Assembly (NCBI GenBank): GCA_000818945.1
Contig: KN805372.1
Span: forward strand, 1,010,820-1,074,819
Direction: 5' to 3'
DNA from: Schizochytrium sp. CCTCC M209059
Taxonomy: Eukaryota; Sar; Bigyra; Thraustochytrida; Thraustochytriidae
Length of the DNA stretch: 64,000 nucleotides
Part shown: piece by piece, positions 19,591-27,746 of the stretch
Layout: every line of letters begins with the position of its first letter
Numbering within the stretch: the stretch's first letter is position 1
Notes under the pieces: model-generated
What the model was told of the DNA's origin: nothing
The model's input: the letters and a program-made list of their open reading frames with translations, nothing else
The model's database searches: none
Translations under genes and position numbers: made by a program

Positions 19591-20188
19591 AGTGCCGTTT
19601 GTTGATGACCTGGCCTCTCTCTCTCTCTCTCTCTTTCTCTTCTCTCCTTTTTCCCTTTTCGTTCGCGCCTTTCTCTATTTTCCGTCTCAATTCCAATCAC
19701 GTCTTTGTACTCGGTTGGGGCGGAAGGTCTTAAGTCACGCTCGAATTCATGGTAGAGATGGCTGGACGCCCGAGCAAGGCGTACATTCGCACGTACGTGC
19801 GTGCGTGCGTACGTGCGCGAGTGAGTGGCCGATTCGACGAATGCCGGGTGAGGGTGCCAAGGCTGCGCAGACAAAATGTGGCAGGCTGCGCCTCGTCGGC
19901 TGGCCTGATCTCTATCTAGCTTTGACTACCCCATCACGAATCACGAATCAACAATTCACACCTGATAGCTTTTCTTGTTGGACTCTTTAATCCCATGACA
20001 ACCTTCATTACAATTACCCACTCCGATTCCCACAAATATATGACACGCGAATAAGCGCATCATCTTCTCTTCCATTGTTTTCCTACACTTGCTTGATTGA
20101 TTGACGGACTGGTGCAAACAATGTATAGACTAATAAAAATCGTGTCTTTTTCTGAACTTGACTAAAAGTACGTGCCGCACGTGTCTTC
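19591..20188. other. convergent 3' intergenic region
   Basis: About 600 bp between ATP synthase gamma and Elp3. It contains a CT run (about 19615-19640), a CGTACGTGCG-type alternating stretch (about 19788-19820) and AT-richer sequence with AATAAA-like signals (aataaaaatc at about 20132). No gene is seen. Confidence 0.65.
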
Positions 20189-22396
20189 TTACTGCAACGG
20201 TGAAGGAGAAGACTGCAACGATTGCAAAACGAGAACGCTCAGAAACACGTTGAACCCAACAATCATCGCGATGAGAGCCAAAATGAACTTGTCCACGTGC
20301 TCCGAGACCGAGCTGAGCTCCTTCATCATGAATTCACCTTCGCCTTGCAATTCGTAGCCCAGTTTGCGATAGTAGTCGCGCACGCCAACACCCGAAATGA
20401 CGGCCACGCGCCGATACCAGTGCCGTTGCGCAATTTTTTCGGCCTCGGCCATCAGTCGCGTCCCGATACCAGTGTGCTGAGCGTGCGTACGTTTCGATTG
20501 CTCGGTCGGGATGAGCTGGCCATATACATGAAGCTCGCGAACGAGAGCAGCGCCATCAAGCTCGGAAAACGGAACAAACATTTGTGACGGATCTATGCGC
20601 GGTGGCTTGGCTGACGACGAAGTCGTCGACGGCGCTTTGACCGCCGATTTCTTAGCAGGAGTCTTTCGCCGAACCGTTGGCGTCTTGCTTCTCTTACGAC
20701 GCCGCAAACTCCCTCCTAAAGATGACGCTGATGTTGCCGCATTGACTGTGCTTCGGCCACGATCGTCAGCTTCGCCTTCATTGTCGTCGTCACCGTTGTC
20801 GCCATCCTCGCCCTCCTCCTCGTCATCGTCACTGCTGTTGTCCATGACCGAGGCGCTGCTCAGAGATGGAGGAAGAGCGCTCTCAACGCCATCTTCACGC
20901 AAAAGTACGCGCCGACCAGGAAGACGGAGACGAAGGAAGCCAAGAATAGTCTCTGCCTCGTCGTTGACCTCGTACGACAGAAAGAACTCTTGGGCGCCCT
21001 GCCCCTCGTACGAGCGCACAACGAGACTCACATCATCAGGAGACGGTGTCTGATTCCGCACCTCTCGACAACGAATGCAGCGACAGCGTTGGCCGTTGGC
21101 GAGAAGACGCTTTTGCAGGACCTGACGCAGACTTGGATTGTCCACCCCGCCAAGAATGTATTGCGATGGAATGTCACGAATCACGCGGTTGAGCCGAATC
21201 CATGGATGAACCTTGGCCTTGGTTTCGAGGAGAACGTCCATTAGTTCGTCCTCCGGATAAGGCTTGTACTTGCCAGTCTCATACCAGCGTTGGATGACGG
21301 TCCATGGGGTAGTCTCACAAGGGTAGATCTTCCACTGATCGGCCTGAAAGTCAGGGTCCGACAGAACCTCGTCAAACATTTTACGATCCACGTCCGGCGT
21401 CGATCCAGGCAGATTCGGCATCAAATGAATGTCAACCTTGTAGCATGCATCTTTGAGCAAACGCAGGGCATTGCGCACGTCCTCGCTTGTGCAGCCGCGA
21501 TTAATGCGTTTCAAGATGGCGTTGTCCGTATGCTGCACGCCGAGCTGCACGCGCGTGCAGCCGTATCGGCGAAAGCGTTGGAGTTCTTGTGCGTTGATGC
21601 AGTCTGGACGCGTTTCGAGCGTGATGCCGATGATTTTGCAGCGCGCGCGCTCGTTGATGGCCTTTTCCTCGCTCAGAGACTTGCGGTCCCGTCCCGAACC
21701 TTGAGTGTAAAAGGTGTTTGCCGCAAAAAAGAGGTCGCGAATAAATTCTTCCTGGTAGCTTACTGGGTACGACGCCCAGGTGCCGCCCAGAATGAGGAGC
21801 TCGATCTTGTCCACCGGGTGACCGTTCATGGCAAGGGTCACAGCACGATCGAAAAATTGGAGAACTGGGTCGAAGCGATTACGGTTGGCGCGCAAGACGG
21901 ATGGCTCGTCGTGTAGATATGAGCGGGGCTGATCTGGCTCGTTTGGGCAATAATAGCAGTTCCACTCGCAGGAAAACTTTTGTCCGTGCGGGTATGGGCT
22001 CGTGAGCACAGTGATGACGAGCACGCCAGAGTTGCTCTTGCCAGACTTTTTGACGAGCAACTTGCGCATGCTGACCACCTCGGGCCCGCCCAGCTTGCCC
22101 TCCTCCTCGAGGGCCATCAGTACGTGTAAGAGCTCTGACTTGCGAAAGCTGCAAGGAAACTTGTGCATCCGTCGCACCTTGGAGGTGGCCTTGTTGAGCT
22201 CTTCGTTGGTCTGTGGGTTCAAGGCAATGAGCTCTTTGACAAAGATTTCGGCATGGCCCCGTTTCTCGTCTGGGACGAGCTGCTTCCATGTCTTGTAAAT
22301 GTCTTCAAGATCCTCGTTGAACGTAAAGCGCTCAGCGGGCGTCTTCTTGTAGTCCTCTGGGTCTTGTGACGCGCGTCCATCTTGCGGCCCCCCCAT
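20189..22396 (-). CDS. Elp3-like tRNA acetyltransferase/radical SAM enzyme, tail-anchored variant
   Basis: 735 residues, longer than the roughly 550 usual for Elp3. Elp3 is the catalytic subunit of Elongator, which makes the 5-carboxymethyl-type modification of wobble uridine in tRNA. The radical SAM cluster motif is C143-x3-C147-x2-C150 (FSCEWNCYYCPNE), unlike the CX9CX2C of canonical eukaryotic Elp3. An acidic then basic insert follows the zinc-type CRCIRC segment (about 500-605). The GNAT acetyltransferase domain has the acetyl-CoA loop QHTGIGTRL and VISGVGVRDYYRKLGYEL. The C-terminus ends in a hydrophobic helix (about 704-724) plus a short tail, a tail anchor. A tail-anchored Elp3 at the mitochondrial outer membrane has been described in Toxoplasma. 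Location here is inferred. Confidence 0.92.
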   Translation of the reverse strand: MGGPQDGRASQDPEDYKKTPAERFTFNEDLEDIYKTWKQLVPDEKRGHAEIFVKELIALNPQTNEELNKATSKVRRMHKFPCSFRKSELLHVLMALEEEGKLGGPEVVSMRKLLVKKSGKSNSGVLVITVLTSPYPHGQKFSCEWNCYYCPNEPDQPRSYLHDEPSVLRANRNRFDPVLQFFDRAVTLAMNGHPVDKIELLILGGTWASYPVSYQEEFIRDLFFAANTFYTQGSGRDRKSLSEEKAINERARCKIIGITLETRPDCINAQELQRFRRYGCTRVQLGVQHTDNAILKRINRGCTSEDVRNALRLLKDACYKVDIHLMPNLPGSTPDVDRKMFDEVLSDPDFQADQWKIYPCETTPWTVIQRWYETGKYKPYPEDELMDVLLETKAKVHPWIRLNRVIRDIPSQYILGGVDNPSLRQVLQKRLLANGQRCRCIRCREVRNQTPSPDDVSLVVRSYEGQGAQEFFLSYEVNDEAETILGFLRLRLPGRRVLLREDGVESALPPSLSSASVMDNSSDDDEEEGEDGDNGDDDNEGEADDRGRSTVNAATSASSLGGSLRRRKRSKTPTVRRKTPAKKSAVKAPSTTSSSAKPPRIDPSQMFVPFSELDGAALVRELHVYGQLIPTEQSKRTHAQHTGIGTRLMAEAEKIAQRHWYRRVAVISGVGVRDYYRKLGYELQGEGEFMMKELSSVSEHVDKFILALIAMIVGFNVFLSVLVLQSLQSSPSPLQ

Positions 22397-22866
22397 CTCT
22401 CAATCTGCTGCTTGACTTGCGCGTCGAGTACGTGCAAGGAAAGTCTGCCAGCTTTGCTGCCGCCTCGTCGGCCCTTCTTTTGCAGCGCCCGTAACCTCCG
22501 CAGCGTCCGCAGCGCGAGAGTTGGTCTCCGAGGTGAGAGCCTCGGCCGCCGTTCGTTTCCGGGATGGCGGGATGCGATGCGATGCGGAAAAAGACAGCAA
22601 GCCTTTGTCTCCACCCAGCCGTAGTTGAGCATTCGCAGTCGGAGCTTTCTTGCCTCTGCGTGTATACGTGTCTGTTGCACGTTGCAGCTAACTGCGACAG
22701 CGAGTTATGCTCCACGTAGGATGAGGACTGGGTGGTGTGGGAGTGCGATGAAGTTTGGATGCGATGAATAGAATTTTCCGAAAAATTGGAGGGAAGATCT
22801 GCTTGCATCGTCATTCAGAAATATAATACATACATGAATAGTACAGAACTAGGCTACCTACTATTT
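22397..22866. other. intergenic region between Elp3 and the Y-family polymerase
   Basis: 470 bp: the promoter and leader of Elp3 and the 3' end of the polymerase gene, both on the minus strand. An ATGCGATGCGATGCGG stretch lies at about 22572-22588. No gene is seen. Confidence 0.6.
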
Positions 22867-24474
22867 TCACAGGATAGCCACTGCGTCGTTGTCGCTCGAG
22901 TCTTCATCGACCAAGTCTATCACAGATGAGTCCTTCGTCTTTTCTAAAGTCTTGGAAGAGGCCAAGGAAGAACGGGATACAAAAGAGTCGAGCGTGCGCT
23001 GTCGCTTGGCAGGCCGCTGTGTCGAGGTCTTGGCTGAAGAGACACCTTCGAAAGGTGGAATTGACGAGGAACTGAGGGGAAGAGGATGTGGCAACTTCAA
23101 GCTTGGGCGAGAAGTTGACGTAGATGATGAAGACGGGAACGATGCCAAAGGTGCAGACGGAGATGTAGCTTTTGATGACGTGCGAAACATTGCTACGAGA
23201 CTGCGGCCTTGTACGTCTTCAAAGGCAGTTGCATTGAGCGCGATGCGTGTGAGCGAGCTTGCCGAAGCAGGGAGCTGCGACGTAACAATGCGTGCGAGTC
23301 GCGAGACACCCGATTCTGACTGATCCAAGGGGCAAGGAAAAGGCGACAGTCGTCTCGATTCTAAAGTCTGCGAACCATAGCCAATCCGCCAGAGCACTGT
23401 GAGCGCATTCGGCGCGCGCTTTCTCCGATCACGTTCGTCCAAAAGACGACGCGTTATGTCTTTGCAGAGCATGCGAATGACTTCCTGGCAAGCCGCGCTG
23501 CGTAAAGATGTGGGCACAAAGGAGCGCTCAGTCATTATGGACTTACGAGGTCCGCGAACTATCACCTGAGAATCATCACGGCAATGTGCAAGGTCACGCA
23601 ACCAAGCCACTTTACCGGGGACAGAGCGAGCAAGATCGACGTCGGGAATTTTGTTGAGGTCGGCCAGCTTTTCGACGCCAAAGGCTTCCTGTATTTGGCT
23701 CCCGAGTTTGCCCTTGAGACCAGGCACAGACTTTAGAGCAGTCGATTGCGCTAGGTCAGTCGCCATCGAGGCGAAAATGATCGTCTGCGAATCAGGCGTG
23801 AGCTTGCGCTTGCTCACGAGTCGCGCAAGGAGCTTGTTGGGCCCGATACCGACGCTGATGGTCATTCCGCCAAGTGTCTCCCGTACATGAGCACGTAGGT
23901 CGGCGGCAAGACTGCAGGCCGCAGCAGCGCGAGGACTCATGTCCGCTGCAGTGCGTTGATTGGCTGTCTGGTCGCCAGGCGCCCACAAATAGACTAGCCT
24001 CGTGTCCCATGTGTGATCGTCGTCGCAGTGCAGGTCAACGTGCGCGGTGGCCTCGATGAAAAAGTCGTCAATGCTCGACTTTCCAACAACTAGTGTGCTT
24101 CGAAAGGACGCAAGGGCGTCGAGCAGATCTTCGCTACAGGTGCGATACCAGTCCGTGTCCATCGGAAGTATGGTGAGATCGGGACACTTGCGCATGACGC
24201 CCTCCATCGTGGCATCGGGGCGGTCCTTGAAAAACCGCAAATTCCGATGTCCCTGCGCGCCAATGCCGTCTCCTTTGCGCAGGCCTGCGCGCGAGGCTTC
24301 CTCGTTGAGCGCGACAAAGCCGCCGCTGTTGAACTGCGTCACAGCCACGGGTTTACCTCGAAGCTCCGGCCTGCGGCGGGCTTCGCAGGCGCAGTAGAAC
24401 CCGTCAACGTCAACGTGAAGCACCACGCGGCCGTCCAGGTCCTCCCCGCGTGAGGCAGAGCGCTCGGCCGACAT
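22867..24474 (-). CDS. Y-family translesion DNA polymerase (eta/iota group)
   Basis: 535 residues from the ATG at 24474; an upstream in-frame TTG was not used. It copies past damaged bases. Motif I is HVDVDGFY with metal-binding D22 and D24 and Tyr at the steric-gate position. The second catalytic motif is SSIDDFFIEAT (D136, D137), where the family norm is S-x-D-E. A helix-hairpin-helix region contains GLKGKLG, as in polymerase eta, then a little-finger domain (WLRD through LPASASSL). The C-terminal third is disordered, with a PCNA-binding box QRTLDSFV (492-499) and a SUMO-interacting motif VIDL (518-521) followed by acidic residues. No ubiquitin-binding zinc finger is seen. Assignment to eta rather than iota rests mainly on GKLG. 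Divergent from CENP-T. Confidence 0.87.
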   Translation of the reverse strand: MSAERSASRGEDLDGRVVLHVDVDGFYCACEARRRPELRGKPVAVTQFNSGGFVALNEEASRAGLRKGDGIGAQGHRNLRFFKDRPDATMEGVMRKCPDLTILPMDTDWYRTCSEDLLDALASFRSTLVVGKSSIDDFFIEATAHVDLHCDDDHTWDTRLVYLWAPGDQTANQRTAADMSPRAAAACSLAADLRAHVRETLGGMTISVGIGPNKLLARLVSKRKLTPDSQTIIFASMATDLAQSTALKSVPGLKGKLGSQIQEAFGVEKLADLNKIPDVDLARSVPGKVAWLRDLAHCRDDSQVIVRGPRKSIMTERSFVPTSLRSAACQEVIRMLCKDITRRLLDERDRRKRAPNALTVLWRIGYGSQTLESRRLSPFPCPLDQSESGVSRLARIVTSQLPASASSLTRIALNATAFEDVQGRSLVAMFRTSSKATSPSAPLASFPSSSSTSTSRPSLKLPHPLPLSSSSIPPFEGVSSAKTSTQRPAKRQRTLDSFVSRSSLASSKTLEKTKDSSVIDLVDEDSSDNDAVAIL

Positions 24475-24920
24475 GCAGCATCCACGCAAGGCTCCTTCCC
24501 GCCAGACGCCTGGCTGCTCGGCCTAACTGCTCGCCTGATTACTTGCCGTGCCTGCCGCGCCTCGAGCCCAGCAGCAGGGACCAGGATCCAGCTGCTTGAG
24601 AGCGTCTTCGACGGTCGTCGAAGGGGATTTGGGATTTGCCACCGTCGTCCTTGGGTTAATCGCGGATAAAAGGAGAGTACACTATAGTACTAGTACCCGG
24701 TAGTACGTATAGGTATAGTACTATGTAGGGTTGTGAAAGGCCAGGCCTAGGCTAGTACGTATATAGTACTACTACAAGCAAGCAGGCACAAGCAAGCAGC
24801 GGGAAAAAAATTGGCAAACCACCACAACAAGGAGAAACAAACAAAGAGACAAAGAAACAAAGCACAAACCGTCGAGCCCGGACGCCGCGACGCGCGACGC
24901 TCGCGGCGCGGCGCGAGAGC
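24475..24920. promoter_or_regulatory. divergent promoter region (Y-family polymerase / CENP-T)
   Basis: 446 bp between divergent starts. The core (24680-24775) is AT-rich and rich in TAGTAC/GTACTA palindromic units (e.g. tatagtactagtac, gtagtacgtat), with the palindrome AGGCCTAG at 24743-24750. The same octamer recurs in the SPAG16/RecQ divergent promoter and upstream of a cysteine-rich gene. Confidence 0.55.
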
Positions 24921-26978
24921 ATGGCAGACCCCGCGGAGACGCCGCGCACGCTGATCCGGGCGCTGGCGGCGGACTCCGATCGGCGCGGCCCGAGGACGCG
25001 CAAGGCGGCGGAGAAGACGCAGACGCCGCCGGCGCCAACATCTTCGCAGTCGTCTTCGCTCTTGCCGGAGAAACAGGCCGACGAAGACGACGGCCCCGCG
25101 GTGCGGACGCGGAGCGCGCGACGCACGGCGTCGGCGTCGGGGAGGAAGGCGAGAGGTGCGGACAATGATGCGAGAGAAGGGCCTGCGGACCTCGAGAACG
25201 AGGATGAGGAAGAGGAGGAGACGAAGATGACGACTCGCGAAAATGACCAAGAGGTTCGAGGGACTGAAGGCCAAGACGCGCGCGAAGAGCCCCAACATGC
25301 TGCGGAAGAAACACCTGCAAGCGTCTCGAGCACGGCGGTGAAAAGAACGACAAGGTCAAGGATACCAAGGGAAACGCCTCGAACGATGATTCGAGCTTTT
25401 CTTAATGAGGCGCCTGAGATGGTGCGATCTCGAGAAAGCCTCGCGACCGAAAAGGCGGCAGCAAACCAAATCGGAGACCAAGCCCAGGCCGAGGCGGTAA
25501 TCACAACCCGACGCACGTCTCCAAGGAGAAGACCAGTCATGAGCACTCCTGGTATACAGGTGCAAACAGTCAGCGTGGAAGATGCCGCTAGATTGTCCTC
25601 TCGAAATCGTGTTATTGACAATGACAATGACGACGATGACGACGATGCATTTTTTGCGGTGTCAGCCGCTGCACCAAAGGAGTCAAAACTTGCGCAGGGC
25701 GCTGCCGACTCGCAACGTCAAGATCCGCTCGCGAATCGTTCAGGAAATGCCGCCGTCAAAAACGAAGGGCAAACGGGCAATGAGCGACTCGGCGTCGGCG
25801 GCGGCGGCGGCGGCGATAACGAAGAGGATGAAGACGAAGATGCCTTCCGCGCGGCTGAAAAGGACCTGGCCATTGAGAGACGTCCGCGCCCTGATCGTCG
25901 TCGCCGGCGAAGAAGAACTTTGATTCCGCCGGAACTTCTCTCCGAGGAGAAGCCCAGTCGACGGGACGGATCTCTGCACGCAAGTGCGCAGCAGCAGCAA
26001 CGTGAAGCTGGAGCCGCTGAAGTTCGGGCCGGCCAACGCGCGCGAAGAGCGCTGATTGCTCCGGATTTGCCTTCCGAAGAAAAGCCCCGTGGAAGTCTCC
26101 GCGATAAAGAGGATACAAGTGCTGAAGTCATTGCCTTTCAACGTCCGCGGAGAGGAAAACGAGCTCTTGAAGATCCCTACGCACTCATTGCCACACCGAT
26201 GGACGGCAGCGCGAGTAGCACAAAAATGGGCGAAACACCTGCGTCAGCAGGTTCGTTTCCGGGCGCCTCGCCAGCCTCGATACTTTCCGTCTCGGGTCCA
26301 GGCGCTACGCCCGCGTCATCAATCGCACCTCTGTCTTTTTCCGCCGCAAGAGACATGTCATCCGAAAGCAAATCGCTGGCATCCGAGGCCACAGGCGCCT
26401 TTGCTACGCCGTCGCTGCTGCCGAAATTCACGTTGCTCGCGAGCTCGACGCTTCAGGAGCGCGTGACGCCCGAGTGGCGGAAGCGAGCCATGGCGCGCCC
26501 CAATATGCCGCTGCCGCCACTCTTTGAGGAGGATGAAGAAGGCGAGGACATTCTTCCTGCACGGAAAAAGGCGCGCAAACGCAAGCCACGCGCAGATAGA
26601 GGAAAGTCGCGCGCGTCCGCAGAAGCCATCGTAGGGGGCGAAGAAGCCGCCAAGGTTCCCCGCGTGCCGCACTTGCCGGACATTCTCGTGAAAAAAGTGT
26701 GGACAAATTTGCTCAAAGCTCGTGACTTTTCTTCAGATGGAAATGCGACGGCACGCGCAGTGATGCGTGCATCGGCGGCGTTTTTTGAGCAGGCGGCCGA
26801 TGATCTTGCAAGCTACGCGGACCACGGCGGTCGCCGCACCATTGAAATGTCGGACGTGCGTTGTCTCTTTGCAAGACAACGCCTTATAGCAGGTGACCTC
26901 GACGAAGCTCTTACTGACCTTGCGCGCAAACACTTGCCCCGCGAATTTGCAGACGAGGTCATCGATGCTCTTGAATGA
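24921..26978 (+). CDS. CENP-T, inner kinetochore histone-fold protein
   Basis: 685 residues from an ATG with good context (gagagcATGgca). CENP-T pairs with CENP-W at the centromere and recruits the Ndc80 complex through its N-terminus. The C-terminal 100 or so residues form a CENP-T histone fold: FFEQAADDLASYADHGGRRT, then DVRCLFARQRLI, then the post-fold helix with KHLPREF. Vertebrate CENP-T has the same D-L-x-x-(Y/F)-A-x-H-x-G-R-(K/R)-T and R-Q-x-L-(I/V) pattern. The N-terminus carries TPRTLIRAL (7-15), and a second copy, TPRTMIRAF, lies at 152-160. Human CENP-T likewise has TPRTLL elements at its two CDK-regulated Ndc80-binding sites. The middle is disordered, acidic and Ser/Arg-rich. CENP-T is fast-evolving and easily missed, but both ends agree. 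Confidence 0.9.
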   Translation: MADPAETPRTLIRALAADSDRRGPRTRKAAEKTQTPPAPTSSQSSSLLPEKQADEDDGPAVRTRSARRTASASGRKARGADNDAREGPADLENEDEEEEETKMTTRENDQEVRGTEGQDAREEPQHAAEETPASVSSTAVKRTTRSRIPRETPRTMIRAFLNEAPEMVRSRESLATEKAAANQIGDQAQAEAVITTRRTSPRRRPVMSTPGIQVQTVSVEDAARLSSRNRVIDNDNDDDDDDAFFAVSAAAPKESKLAQGAADSQRQDPLANRSGNAAVKNEGQTGNERLGVGGGGGGDNEEDEDEDAFRAAEKDLAIERRPRPDRRRRRRRTLIPPELLSEEKPSRRDGSLHASAQQQQREAGAAEVRAGQRARRALIAPDLPSEEKPRGSLRDKEDTSAEVIAFQRPRRGKRALEDPYALIATPMDGSASSTKMGETPASAGSFPGASPASILSVSGPGATPASSIAPLSFSAARDMSSESKSLASEATGAFATPSLLPKFTLLASSTLQERVTPEWRKRAMARPNMPLPPLFEEDEEGEDILPARKKARKRKPRADRGKSRASAEAIVGGEEAAKVPRVPHLPDILVKKVWTNLLKARDFSSDGNATARAVMRASAAFFEQAADDLASYADHGGRRTIEMSDVRCLFARQRLIAGDLDEALTDLARKHLPREFADEVIDALE

Positions 26979-27044
26979 TAGTTGTTCCAGGTTCCTTTCG
27001 CGGTCAGCACGCAAAAGAATGTATTGTAATCTATTAAGATTTGC

Positions 27045-27746
27045 TCAGACGGATTGACGCGAGCTTGTAAAGTATGCGAGAACAACGGCAATAACAGCAG
27101 CAATGATGGCAAAGGATAACATGCCCAGCTTGCGCGCAGAAACAGTGCTGTCTTGTGCACTCTTTTCTCGGAGCTGCACACCAGGAGGCAGGGTTGATGA
27201 TGAGACAGAACTTGGGACATAGCGAGACACTTGAACCAAGTCTTGAATTTTTTGTTCGCTTCGCGGAGCCACCAAGGGCGCTGTAGCCCGCAGTCTTGTT
27301 TCCGGGGCGAAACTCTTGCGCTTTGCGACGGTCCGTTCGAGATCCTCTGCAAGTGCTCTTGTGGCTTCTGCAACTGACGCATCCCAGGGTGCGACGGCTT
27401 GAATAAATAGTGATCCTCTTACAGTCCATTCTTCTCTGGCATTGCTGTCGTTGGTCCGTGTCGCGCATAAAATGGTAACCTCTGCGTCCTCACATTTTCC
27501 AAAATGTTGTGAAAGCGAGCTTGTTAGCGGCAGCAGCTTGCCAGAGCTCTTTTCCAGCAGCACGATATCCGCGAGGTCGACGTTTTCGTCAACGTCCACA
27601 TAGGCCCACACTCTGCGCAACTTAGTTGATGCCAGTGTTGACGGAGCTGTTGCGACGATCGCGCTGCCGTCTCGTGTCAAGCCCCCAGGCAACGTGTCCT
27701 CGCTCGGGCCGTCCTCGGCGGCGTGCAAGATTACGAGCGGGGCCAT
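27045..27746 (-). CDS. hypothetical tail-anchored membrane protein
   Basis: 233 residues from the ATG at 27746; the frame extends upstream only through a GTG. I do not recognise the family. The N-terminal half looks globular (KLRRVWAYVDVDENVDLADI, then EVTILCATRTND), the middle has a short alpha-helical stretch (VAEATRALAEDLERTVAKRK), and a Ser/Pro-rich linker leads to a single hydrophobic helix (about 210-226) with a short, mildly basic tail. With no signal peptide this topology suggests a tail-anchored protein of ER or mitochondrial outer membrane facing the cytosol. It converges on CENP-T, with 66 bp between the stop codons. Confidence 0.65.
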   Translation of the reverse strand: MAPLVILHAAEDGPSEDTLPGGLTRDGSAIVATAPSTLASTKLRRVWAYVDVDENVDLADIVLLEKSSGKLLPLTSSLSQHFGKCEDAEVTILCATRTNDSNAREEWTVRGSLFIQAVAPWDASVAEATRALAEDLERTVAKRKSFAPETRLRATAPLVAPRSEQKIQDLVQVSRYVPSSVSSSTLPPGVQLREKSAQDSTVSARKLGMLSFAIIAAVIAVVLAYFTSSRQSV

